Of a stretch of DNA of 7,054 nucleotides, positions 1 to 6,599 are shown piece by piece. The DNA is from Planktothrix sp. UBA8402 (GTDB lineage Bacteria; Cyanobacteriota; Cyanobacteriia; Cyanobacteriales; Microcoleaceae). Each line of letters begins with the position of its first letter. Position 1 is the first letter of the stretch. The notes beneath the pieces were generated by a model. It had not been told where the DNA came from, made no database searches, and was given only the letters and a program-made list of their open reading frames with translations. The translations under genes were made by a program, and so were the position numbers. The DNA is taken from the NCBI GenBank assembly GCA_003456035.1, contig DMPJ01000367.1, positions 6,751 to 13,804 of the forward strand, read 5' to 3'.

Positions 1-3000
1 CTAGATTAATTAAAGATTGATAGCAGTAAAAAATCGGCAATAAAATCAAATAAGTTTGTTCATCTAAATATAATTCAGCTTGCTGACACCACTCTTGCGC
101 CTGTTGAAATTGTCCTAATCTATAAGTTAAAACCATTATATTTAAAGCCAATTGAAACGGAATTTCTTGGGGAGAATGCCCAATTTCACTGACTTCTCTT
201 GTCCAGTTTTCGGGATAAATTTTAATATCTAATAAATCTTTTTGAGCTAATTTGCCATTTGAAATTTGTAAGTTTTGATGATATATTTTGAACATAAATA
301 GTTCTGATGCAGATTTTAAATCTTGAAACTGATTTAAGAAATCAGCCACTTCTAACTCAAGTTCAGATACATCTTTTTCGGTCAGATCAGCTATTTCAAT
401 ATAGGATTTAGCCAGAGAATAAGATTGATCAATATTTCCAAGTTCTTGAGCTTGAAAAGAGTAAATTTGCAGAGGAGATAAAAGCTGTTTTAATGGGTAT
501 TTCCAGGGTTTAATCAAGGTATAAACCAGTTTTTGAACGTTTATCTTTAAATCATAATTCCCCATTTTGGATGATAATTCTAAAGCTAATTCTCCCATTT
601 GATTCCCGAATTCAATTTCTCCTTGGCTACAAAGAATGAATCCGAAAGCTGCATAAACTAAACCTGATAAAGCTGTATTTCCCTGTTGACAGGATAAATT
701 CACTAATTTTAAAACCCAAAATGGAAATTGTTCGGGAATAGTAACGTAAGCTGAAGGAAAAGCCGAGGTCAAAATTGTAAATAAATTAATTAAATTAGGA
801 TCGGATAATTCGGGTAAATCCAATAATTCTAAAGGATTTCTTCCGGCTAAATAATTAATAAAATTTTGCTTTAATTCTTGCCAATTTTCTAAACTGGAAT
901 TATCGTTAAAATTAACACCTAACTTTTCACAAACTGCTAAAGCAAGATTAACAGCATTTTGATCTTGTTTTTGGCTTCTATAAGATTCAATCAATAATTG
1001 ATAAATTCTAACTTGATCCGATAAGGTTTTAGCTTGTTCTAATACAATCTTACCCCAATCATCCAAATGTTCAAAATCTTCACTTAGATCAGCAATTTCC
1101 GTGGCTTCTGTATACAATTCTAAGGTTAATTGATAGTCAGTTTCCCAACTATTTTCTGCTAATAATCCCATCCCAATAATTAAATGTCCAATTGCCGTGG
1201 GATAGGCGGTGGCTATTTTGGCTTTTCGTCCTGCTATTAAGTTAAATAATGCTAATTGATGACGTTCTTTTTGATCCTTAATTAAACCTACTCCTAAATT
1301 TAACTGATTAATAATATTTAATGAAATTTCTGGTGAAAGTTCTGTTAAAATAGTATCTAAAGGTTGATTGAACTGTTGTTCAATTTGATTCAATAATAAC
1401 TTTCCTATTTTTAAATGGGTCGTTTGTCGTTGAGAACTTGGAATCAAAAGATAGGCGGCTTGTTGAATGCGATCATGAATAAATTTATATTGATCAATTC
1501 CCGATTGTAACAGGAGCAAAGTTTCATCAGGATCAAATTGTGAACCCAAAGTAACCCCAGTTTCTAGGGGATAAAATGGATAAATCTCTCTAATAATCAC
1601 AATTAATTGCGCCTGGGAAGCAGTTTCTAAGGCTTTTAATGTTTCTACATAGGATGTTTCCGTTACCGTGGCTAAATCAAAAGCATTGAATTGATGACCT
1701 AAACAGGCGGCAAATTTTAAAATTTCCTGGGTTGATTCTGGTAATTGTTGCAATTTATGAAGAATTAAATCTAAAATATTAGGATTAACAAAACGAGTTT
1801 TAATTTCAGTTAAGTCACATTGCCAACCTCCGAGTAAATCCTGATTACCTAGGGAAGATTGAGGTGGATAGAACCAAATCAGTTTTTCTGTATATAAAGA
1901 TTGGAGAAATTGACGGACAAAAAAAGGATTTCCTTGGGTTTGTTGACTGACTAATTCCGTTAGAGGTTTAGCTATTTCTAAGGAACAAACTAATGTTTCT
2001 GCTATCATTTGATTAATGGCAGATTCTTCTAAAGAATTTAAACCAATTTGAACAATAGGAATTTCTGAATTTTGTAAGGTTTGTAAGGTTTCTATTAAAG
2101 GATGTGCTTCTCCTAATTCTTCATCCCGATAGGCTAAAATTAAGACTAAGTTTTGAGACGAATTAGACAGATTATTTTCAGGACTCATCAATACCTGAAT
2201 TAATCTTAAAGACTCCATATCTGCCCATTGTAAATCATCTAAAAAAATGATTAAGGGATGGGGAGGTTGAGCAAAAACTTGTATTAATTTTAGGATTAAA
2301 CGATTAAACTGATTTTGATCAATATTTCCCTCTGATTCATTTGCCGAATATTGCTGGTTTAATAAAGATTTAAGTTGGGGAATAACATCAATCAAAACCT
2401 GTGCTTTATCCCCCAATGCTTCTATCAGTTTGGTTTTCCAATCTTCAACTTTATCCGGGGGTTCTGTTAATAGTTGTTGAACTAATTGTTTAATACTTTG
2501 TACCCATCCCCAAAAGGGGATATTATTTTTAAATTGATCAAATTTACCTGATATAAAATAACCTTGATTTTGGAGATTTTTTTGATAAAATTCTTTAACT
2601 AGGGCAGATTTTCCAATTCCTGATTGACCTGTAATTACAATAATTTTTGATTGAATATCTGGAAATATTGAACTTAAACGAGCTAGTTCTTGTTCCCGTC
2701 CATAAAATTTATCGGGAATAATAAAGCAATCATTTAAGTCCATTGTTGCTAAGGGAAACATAGGAATATCTCCCATATTTTCCCACTGTTCTAAACATAA
2801 TTCTAAATCATGTCGCAGTCCTAATGCTGTTTGATAACGTTCCTCTGGATTTTTAGCCATTAACTTTAAAATGATATTATTTAACATCACGGATAAAGTA
2901 GGTTTAATTTTAATTAAAGGTAAAGGCAATAGGGCTAAATGGGCATGAATTAACTCTAAAGGATCAGCAGATTGAAATGGAAGTTTTCGAGTAAATAATT

Positions 3001-3601
3001 GATATAATGTTACTCCCAAAGAGTATAAATCTGTGCGATAATCAATTCCTCTATGGGTTCGTCCCGTTTGTTCAGGGGACATATAAGCTAAGGTTCCTTC
3101 TAACCCTTGGGAATTGAAAATTTCTTGATTTGGTTGATTAAGTTTGGTAGAAATACTGAAATCTATCAGTTGAATTTTGAGAGTTTCTGGATGAACTAAA
3201 ATATTTTGCAGTTTAACATCTTTGTGAATAATTCGATTTTGATGCAACTGTTCTAAAATCTTGGTAATTTTAATTCCAATTCTTAATAATTCACTCAAGG
3301 TTAATTCTCGATTTACCCAATAATCTGCTAGGGAAATATAACCTTGATCCTCCATAATTAAGGCAAATCCATTACAATAAGGTTCCAGATCAAGGATGGG
3401 AACAATTCCCGATATATTCAGGTTTTTTACAATCCGATATTGATTCCTAAATTCGATCAGGTCGGCTACTGTTGGATATTCACTTCTTAACATTTTAATC
3501 ACAACCGGGATCTGATCAGACAAACGAATTCCACGATAAACGAGTGTTCTCGAACCGTTATAAATAGGGTTAAGAATCTGATAGCCAGGTAGAGTGATCA
3601 T
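1..3601 (-). CDS. Giant Ser/Thr protein kinase fused to AAA ATPase and TPR-like region (N-terminal 1200 codons; C-terminus off left edge)
   Basis: The reading frame is open from an ATG at 3601 to the window edge. It belongs to the multidomain signalling family annotated as trifunctional Ser/Thr kinase / ATP-binding protein / sensor histidine kinase. Residues 1-270 are the kinase domain: ATP-site Lys36 in VVIK, catalytic loop HKDVKLQN (Asp128), metal motif DFS instead of DFG (Asp147), and MSPEQTGR at 174-181. The glycine loop is degenerate (around NGSRT, 15-19). After a short linker an AAA/NACHT-like ATPase starts near FYGRE (299-303), with Walker A GQSGIGKS (325-332), Walker B LIIFLDDLQWAD (450-461) and the family motif GNPFF (557-561). 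FIHDRIQQAAY (708-718) opens a long helical TPR-like region that reaches the edge. By family precedent, GAF and histidine kinase domains would follow outside the window. No upstream in-frame ATG precedes the TAA stop, and a weak GAGAA lies 7 nt before the start. It is probably a cytoplasmic sensor; its stimulus is unknown. Confidence 0.93.
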   Translation of the reverse strand, partial: MITLPGYQILNPIYNGSRTLVYRGIRLSDQIPVVIKMLRSEYPTVADLIEFRNQYRIVKNLNISGIVPILDLEPYCNGFALIMEDQGYISLADYWVNRELTLSELLRIGIKITKILEQLHQNRIIHKDVKLQNILVHPETLKIQLIDFSISTKLNQPNQEIFNSQGLEGTLAYMSPEQTGRTHRGIDYRTDLYSLGVTLYQLFTRKLPFQSADPLELIHAHLALLPLPLIKIKPTLSVMLNNIILKLMAKNPEERYQTALGLRHDLELCLEQWENMGDIPMFPLATMDLNDCFIIPDKFYGREQELARLSSIFPDIQSKIIVITGQSGIGKSALVKEFYQKNLQNQGYFISGKFDQFKNNIPFWGWVQSIKQLVQQLLTEPPDKVEDWKTKLIEALGDKAQVLIDVIPQLKSLLNQQYSANESEGNIDQNQFNRLILKLIQVFAQPPHPLIIFLDDLQWADMESLRLIQVLMSPENNLSNSSQNLVLILAYRDEELGEAHPLIETLQTLQNSEIPIVQIGLNSLEESAINQMIAETLVCSLEIAKPLTELVSQQTQGNPFFVRQFLQSLYTEKLIWFYPPQSSLGNQDLLGGWQCDLTEIKTRFVNPNILDLILHKLQQLPESTQEILKFAACLGHQFNAFDLATVTETSYVETLKALETASQAQLIVIIREIYPFYPLETGVTLGSQFDPDETLLLLQSGIDQYKFIHDRIQQAAYLLIPSSQRQTTHLKIGKLLLNQIEQQFNQPLDTILTELSPEISLNIINQLNLGVGLIKDQKERHQLALFNLIAGRKAKIATAYPTAIGHLIIGMGLLAENSWETDYQLTLELYTEATEIADLSEDFEHLDDWGKIVLEQAKTLSDQVRIYQLLIESYRSQKQDQNAVNLALAVCEKLGVNFNDNSSLENWQELKQNFINYLAGRNPLELLDLPELSDPNLINLFTILTSAFPSAYVTIPEQFPFWVLKLVNLSCQQGNTALSGLVYAAFGFILCSQGEIEFGNQMGELALELSSKMGNYDLKINVQKLVYTLIKPWKYPLKQLLSPLQIYSFQAQELGNIDQSYSLAKSYIEIADLTEKDVSELELEVADFLNQFQDLKSASELFMFKIYHQNLQISNGKLAQKDLLDIKIYPENWTREVSEIGHSPQEIPFQLALNIMVLTYRLGQFQQAQEWCQQAELYLDEQTYLILLPIFYCYQSLINL

Positions 3602-3666
3602 AACGTAATTCTCGCTTATCGAAACCGGAAAGAATTGCGGGGTAATAAACAGTAATTAGTTGAGTT

Positions 3667-3694
3667 ATTATCGGTTAAGAAAGGCAAGTTACAA
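3667..3694 (-). promoter_or_regulatory. Candidate sigma70-type promoter for the kinase gene
   Basis: Read on the minus strand, TTGTAA (3694-3689, 4 of 6 to the -35 consensus) is followed after 16 bp by GATAAT (3672-3667, 5 of 6 to the -10 consensus). Transcription would start near 3660 and leave a leader of about 60 nt before the kinase ATG at 3601. In AT-rich DNA such matches arise by chance, so this is a candidate only. The location, directly upstream of the kinase and with repeats just behind the -35 box, supports it. Confidence 0.35.
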
Positions 3695-3697
3695 AGT

Positions 3698-3725
3698 TAT
3701 TGAGGATTAATGGTTGAGGGTTAAT
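3698..3725. repeat. Two tandem imperfect 14-bp units upstream of the kinase promoter
   Basis: TATTGAGGATTAAT (3698-3711) is followed directly by GGTTGAGGGTTAAT (3712-3725), with 11 of 14 positions identical. The pair ends 4 bp from the candidate -35 box, at roughly -38 to -65 from the predicted start site. Activators that bind direct repeats often sit there. The 14-bp period is not one helical turn, so chance similarity is a real possibility. Confidence 0.4.
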
Positions 3726-3763
3726 AAACAACCGACAACGGATTACCCCAATTCTAAACTCTT

Positions 3764-4891
3764 TTAATCATAGTTGATCAGCGATGTTTCTTCCGGGTTG
3801 GGCGCAAATATCTTTCCATCGGGTAATATCGCCCCCGTCAGAATCGCTTCTGTGCAGTTTACCTCATGGAGAACAGCACCCTGAAGATTCGCGCGGGAAA
3901 GATTAGCCTGAGTTAGATTGGCGCCACTTAAATTAGCATCTTTTAAATTAGCACTAATTAATTGCGCTTGACTCAAATCGGCATCGCTGAGATCTGCTCG
4001 TCTCAAATCGCAAGAATTCAGTAGAGTATGTTGTAAATTAGCGCCAACTAACTTGACTCGCTGTAAGTTAGCACCTGTCATTTCAGTATGACTTAAATTT
4101 GCTACTACTAATTTAGCGTAATTTAAGTTGGCATGGGTGAGATTGGCATTTTGAAGATTTGCTCCAATTAAATTAGCATGACTTAAATTAACTCCAGTTA
4201 AATCAAGAAATGATAGGTTTGCTCCTTGAAAATTGCGATCGCCATTTTTATATCTTCGCATAATTTCCCCACCATCGCTAATACTAATATCTCTTTGGGG
4301 TGAAAATATCAACGGGAAAGTGAATTTATTTCCACTTTTGATCACCTGTGCTAATTCTTCATAGAGAGGATAAGAACCTAAACCGCTTAATCTCAACCAA
4401 CCCCGAGAACGAGTCATGGCGACAAATAATTGATTCCGAAAATTGAGATTATTTTCAGCGATCGCAATTTGCTCTAAACCGACAATATAGACCATATCTG
4501 CTTCATGTCCTTTCGCCCGATGAATCCGAGAAATTGTTACTCCTCCTTCACACCAAAATTGATTAGCATGACCATTATTATAACTTGGTTTTAGCATATT
4601 GTAATCCGGTGTTCCGGGAATAAAAATATCAATTCCTTGTTGGATTAAAAAGTTAGCAATATAGGTTTGCAGTTGGATCGCTTCCCCACCGATACCTAAA
4701 ACAATTACTAAAATTTCTCGACTGGGACGCAACCCATCAATTTTTAAGTTATAAATCAGGCGATCGCTTAAATTAATTAATTCTTTTGAACGAGAATTAT
4801 AGGCTTCAAATTCAATTAATTGGTTGTTTCCATAACTGGGAAACCGGGTTAGGAGAATTTTGCTCAGAACTATGTATAACAATAGTTTCAC
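3764..4891 (-). CDS. C-terminal piece: helicase lobe 2A plus pentapeptide-repeat solenoid
   Basis: This frame is open from a GTG at 4891 to TAA at 3764, 375 codons. The first 25 or so residues are probably never made in this frame, because the same bases encode the natural continuation of the upstream piece. Real similarity begins near IEFEAY (residue 26). Helicase motif V is seen as IHRAKGHEADMVYIVGLE (123-140) and motif VI as FVAMTRSRGWLRLSG (156-170, with Arg161 and Arg163). From about 220 to 359 follow 28 uninterrupted pentapeptides of the A(N/D)LxxA type. The GTG has no recognisable ribosome binding site, so independent translation looks unlikely. By itself the piece lacks the ATP-binding Walker motifs and could not act as a helicase; the repeat domain could still fold. 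Pentapeptide solenoids in other proteins (MfpA, Qnr) mimic DNA, but that role is not shown here. Confidence 0.8.
   Translation of the reverse strand: MKLLLYIVLSKILLTRFPSYGNNQLIEFEAYNSRSKELINLSDRLIYNLKIDGLRPSREILVIVLGIGGEAIQLQTYIANFLIQQGIDIFIPGTPDYNMLKPSYNNGHANQFWCEGGVTISRIHRAKGHEADMVYIVGLEQIAIAENNLNFRNQLFVAMTRSRGWLRLSGLGSYPLYEELAQVIKSGNKFTFPLIFSPQRDISISDGGEIMRRYKNGDRNFQGANLSFLDLTGVNLSHANLIGANLQNANLTHANLNYAKLVVANLSHTEMTGANLQRVKLVGANLQHTLLNSCDLRRADLSDADLSQAQLISANLKDANLSGANLTQANLSRANLQGAVLHEVNCTEAILTGAILPDGKIFAPNPEETSLINYD
3815..4234 (-). repeat. Coding 15-bp repeat: 28 tandem pentapeptides
   Basis: A 15-bp period runs through this stretch without any insertion or deletion, encoding 28 consecutive five-residue units (NFQGA, NLSFL, DLTGV, NLSHA and so on to ILPDG). 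Leu or Phe occupies the central position in nearly all units and Ala the position two residues before the next Asn/Asp-Leu. Four units make one turn of the right-handed beta-helix in this family, so about seven turns are expected. The DNA copies have diverged considerably, so this is an old protein repeat rather than a recent DNA expansion. Confidence 0.9.
4235..4242. repeat. HIP1 palindrome GCGATCGC
   Basis: This is an exact copy of the octamer that is heavily over-represented in many cyanobacterial genomes. It lies in the coding sequence just before the pentapeptide region and encodes Gly-Asp-Arg there. It supports a cyanobacterial origin. Confidence 0.9.
4458..4465. repeat. HIP1 palindrome GCGATCGC
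   Basis: Second exact copy, inside helicase lobe 2A coding sequence (in IAIAENN). Its position within codons differs from the first copy, which shows that the DNA octamer rather than a protein motif is conserved. Confidence 0.9.
4760..4767. repeat. HIP1 palindrome GCGATCGC
   Basis: Third exact copy, shortly after the frameshift point, in the codons for LSDRL. I found no further exact copies elsewhere in the window. Confidence 0.9.
4812..4823 (-). other. Frameshift site joining the two helicase pieces
   Basis: On the minus strand the bases read CCA ATT AAT TGA, giving Pro-Ile-Asn-stop. Dropping one A/T base from ATTAATTGAA gives CCA ATT ATT GAA TTT GAA, Pro-Ile-Ile-Glu-Phe-Glu, which restores the long downstream frame. 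The two frames overlap by 80 nt, but this is the point at which the protein pattern switches. The site is a short AATTAATT repeat prone to slippage; it is not a classic X XXY YYZ slippery heptamer, and I see no strong stem-loop next to it. Confidence 0.75.
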
Positions 4892-6506
4892 CGAGTTTGA
4901 TTTGAGAATTTAAGGAATATTTTTCTGTTAATTTTGAATTAGGTAAAATCACTTGATAACCCAGATTTTCCCAATCTTCTGCCCAACTCATTCCCGTTAA
5001 TAATCCTTGGGGACGTAATAATCCCAAACCAATGCCATGGGCGGCGGTTAAAATTTCCCCAGGTACTCGATAACATCGAGACATAATCTCAGTTTTTTTA
5101 ATCCCATTACCATATTCTCCTGTTACTAATTGTCCCAACTCATCCCCAAATAATTCACTCGCCGTTGGAATTTTTAAACTCTCTAAACTTTGGATTTCAT
5201 CGTAAGCCCAAATTAAGCGTTTTTGGGGAATTTCAGAACTATTTCCCTCGGTCATACTAACCGGACGTAAAGCTTGATATGCCATCCAATAAAAAGGCTG
5301 TTTTCCCTCAAACTTCAGATCATCATCCACCATAAAATCCTGACCTTCATCAATTAAAACTGCATCAAAAATAGTCGGAATTGTTGCGGATTTTAATAAA
5401 TGTAAACAAGCTTCTGCTAAAGATTCATTAGCTTTTAAACGAGTCGTTTGTTGTACACTTTGACTCCAAACTCCCGCAGCTTGACAAATTGTGCGATAAA
5501 AACCCGGTTGATCTTTTGCTCCCCAAGCATGGAGAACTTTTAATTTAGAATTCTGACTATCATAGCTAATTTGATTACAACTAAATCGCCTTAACCATTG
5601 CTCTACCTGTTGCAAAATTGGCTCATATAAACTGCGACTAAAAAACACTAATACAATATCCCATTTCGGATATTTGAGGTGCATTTGGACGGCTTTTTGA
5701 CATAATAATACGGTTTTTCCTGAACCCGCAACTCCTCGAATTCGTTGTGGCCCAGGGGGAATAACTTTGGCAATTTGTTCCTGTTGTAAATCTAATTCAG
5801 AAATTCGTTGTCTAACAATTGCTAATACTGCACTTCGGGTTAAAGATGGTTTTAAATAATCCGTTGGACTCAAATAAAATCGACGACTCGGCACCCGAAA
5901 TAACGGCGTTCCACTAATTACTGCCTTTAACACCCGCCATTGTTCCTGAGAAAGTTCTCCCCCCTTTGTTACTAACGGTGCTTTGATAATTTGTTCAATT
6001 AAATTATGATATTGATGATTAAATAAAATCGGAGGACAACTAGGTAAAAGATCAAATCCCCGATGTTGCCATTTAGATTCAAGAATCCGAGGTAAGGCGA
6101 CTAATACACGACCCGGAACCTGTTGACGTAGGATTTCTTCTAAATTGCAATAATCTAATAAGGCAAACAATTGATGTTCTGCCTGTTGATAAGGGTTAGC
6201 TTTAGTGGTATAATATTCTTGTAGTTCCCAAAGATGACCTGTAATCCCAAGAATTTGCTCAATTGTTATTGATTTCACCTCAATAATAATTAATCCCAAT
6301 TCTGCATCTACAATTAAAATATCAGGTTCCTTGCGAAACCTTCCCAGTTTCGAGAAAATCGGATAGCGCCAATAAGCAATACAATCTCGTTGGGCAAAGC
6401 TTTGACAAATCGCCGTCCAGACTTGATATTCAGCCTGTTCTCCCGCCAAAAATAGGGGTTCAGTGGCAATAAATTTGCGTTCTTGGGACTTGCCATCTGC
6501 AATCAT
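4812..6506 (-). CDS. N-terminal piece: NERD domain plus helicase lobe 1A
   Basis: From ATG 6506 this frame gives 564 residues before the premature TGA at 4814-4812. Numbered from that ATG, residues about 16-160 form a NERD (nuclease-related) domain: GEQAE near 22-26, PDILIV with Asp62, and IEVKS with Glu76 and Lys78, which resemble PD-(D/E)xK catalytic positions. The helicase part has Walker A GVAGSGKT (258-265), Walker B VLIDEGQDF (383-391), a motif III-like LIWAYDEIQSL (431-441) and a motif IV-like MSRCYRVP (475-482). Motifs V and VI are missing here because the frame breaks, so helicase activity would be lost, whereas the nuclease residues look intact. The frame stays open upstream to a TTG at 6578. 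I prefer ATG 6506 because KFIATEPLFLAGEQ, where family similarity begins as I recall it, starts soon after it. The Shine-Dalgarno is weak (AAGAAA). Confidence 0.85.
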   Translation of the reverse strand: MIADGKSQERKFIATEPLFLAGEQAEYQVWTAICQSFAQRDCIAYWRYPIFSKLGRFRKEPDILIVDAELGLIIIEVKSITIEQILGITGHLWELQEYYTTKANPYQQAEHQLFALLDYCNLEEILRQQVPGRVLVALPRILESKWQHRGFDLLPSCPPILFNHQYHNLIEQIIKAPLVTKGGELSQEQWRVLKAVISGTPLFRVPSRRFYLSPTDYLKPSLTRSAVLAIVRQRISELDLQQEQIAKVIPPGPQRIRGVAGSGKTVLLCQKAVQMHLKYPKWDIVLVFFSRSLYEPILQQVEQWLRRFSCNQISYDSQNSKLKVLHAWGAKDQPGFYRTICQAAGVWSQSVQQTTRLKANESLAEACLHLLKSATIPTIFDAVLIDEGQDFMVDDDLKFEGKQPFYWMAYQALRPVSMTEGNSSEIPQKRLIWAYDEIQSLESLKIPTASELFGDELGQLVTGEYGNGIKKTEIMSRCYRVPGEILTAAHGIGLGLLRPQGLLTGMSWAEDWENLGYQVILPNSKLTEKYSLNSQIKLGETIVIHSSEQNSPNPVSQLWKQPIN

Positions 6507-6599
6507 TTTTATCAGGTTTCTTACAGCACAGGTTAAACTAACAAAACGATTGATTAAATTAATATCCACCCTAGCCAATCACAAAATTGATTGAGTTTC
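6507..6599. promoter_or_regulatory. Divergent intergenic region between helicase gene and membrane-protein gene
   Basis: These 93 bp separate two outward-facing start codons and must hold the promoters for both genes, unless transcripts begin inside the genes. The middle is AT-rich. On the minus strand TATTAA (about 6564-6559) is a possible -10, and on the plus strand TAATAT (6560-6565), but neither has a good -35 at the right distance. I therefore name the region and not individual promoters. Confidence 0.45.

Larger units (their letters stand above)
3639..3731. repeat. Dispersed 14-bp direct repeat flanking the candidate kinase promoter
   Basis: GGGGTAATAAACAG (3639-3652) and GGGTTAATAAACAA (3718-3731) match at 12 of 14 positions, 79 bp apart in the same orientation. 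One copy lies in the predicted kinase leader and the other upstream of the candidate promoter, where it overlaps the second tandem unit. No function can be assigned. It may be part of a regulatory region or simply AT-rich coincidence. Confidence 0.3.
3602..3763. other. Intergenic gap between kinase and broken helicase gene
   Basis: This 162-bp AT-rich gap separates two minus-strand genes. I see no ORF, RNA gene or convincing terminator in it. It contains a candidate promoter for the kinase and short direct repeats, listed separately. A GGTTG/CAACC pairing around 3712-3733 has only 5 base pairs, a 12-nt loop and no T-tract, so it does not qualify as a terminator. Confidence 0.8.
3764..6506 (-). 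pseudogene. NERD nuclease-like / UvrD-type helicase / pentapeptide-repeat protein, split by a one-base frameshift
   Basis: This is the whole gene as I reconstruct it: ATG at 6506, stop TAA at 3766-3764, length 2743 nt, which is 914 codons plus one extra base. Removing one base near 4812-4823 gives a continuous protein of about 913 residues. In order it has a NERD domain, helicase lobe 1A with Walker A and B, helicase lobe 2A with motifs V and VI, and 28 pentapeptide repeats. The two pieces complement each other exactly: the first has helicase motifs I to IV, the second has V and VI. The join reads WKQPI-IEFEAY, which matches what I recall of cyanobacterial homologues at this point (Trp-x-x-Pro, two aliphatic residues, Glu-Phe-Glu). 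Domain decay is not visible, so the break is recent, an assembly error, or less likely recoded. The role is presumably DNA or RNA processing, possibly defence-related; substrate unknown. Confidence 0.85.

Noticed and set aside
3712..3733. Possible terminator hairpin GGTTG/CAACC
   Set aside because: Only 5 pairs with a 12-nt loop and no T-run follows on either strand.
3815..4234. Periodic short repeats that might suggest a CRISPR or DNA tandem array
   Set aside because: The period is 15 bp, the DNA copies are diverged and the pattern is explained fully by in-frame pentapeptide coding; there are no constant repeats with unique spacers.
6314..6502. Minus-strand 62-codon ORF inside the NERD-domain region
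   Set aside because: It lies in another frame of a region whose main frame encodes recognisable NERD residues. It has no recognisable motif of its own.
6507..6578. N-terminal extension of the NERD-helicase to TTG 6578
   Set aside because: The extra 24 residues have no family-like features, TTG is a poor start, and ATG 6506 lies just ahead of the conserved region. The extension would also use up most of the divergent promoter region.
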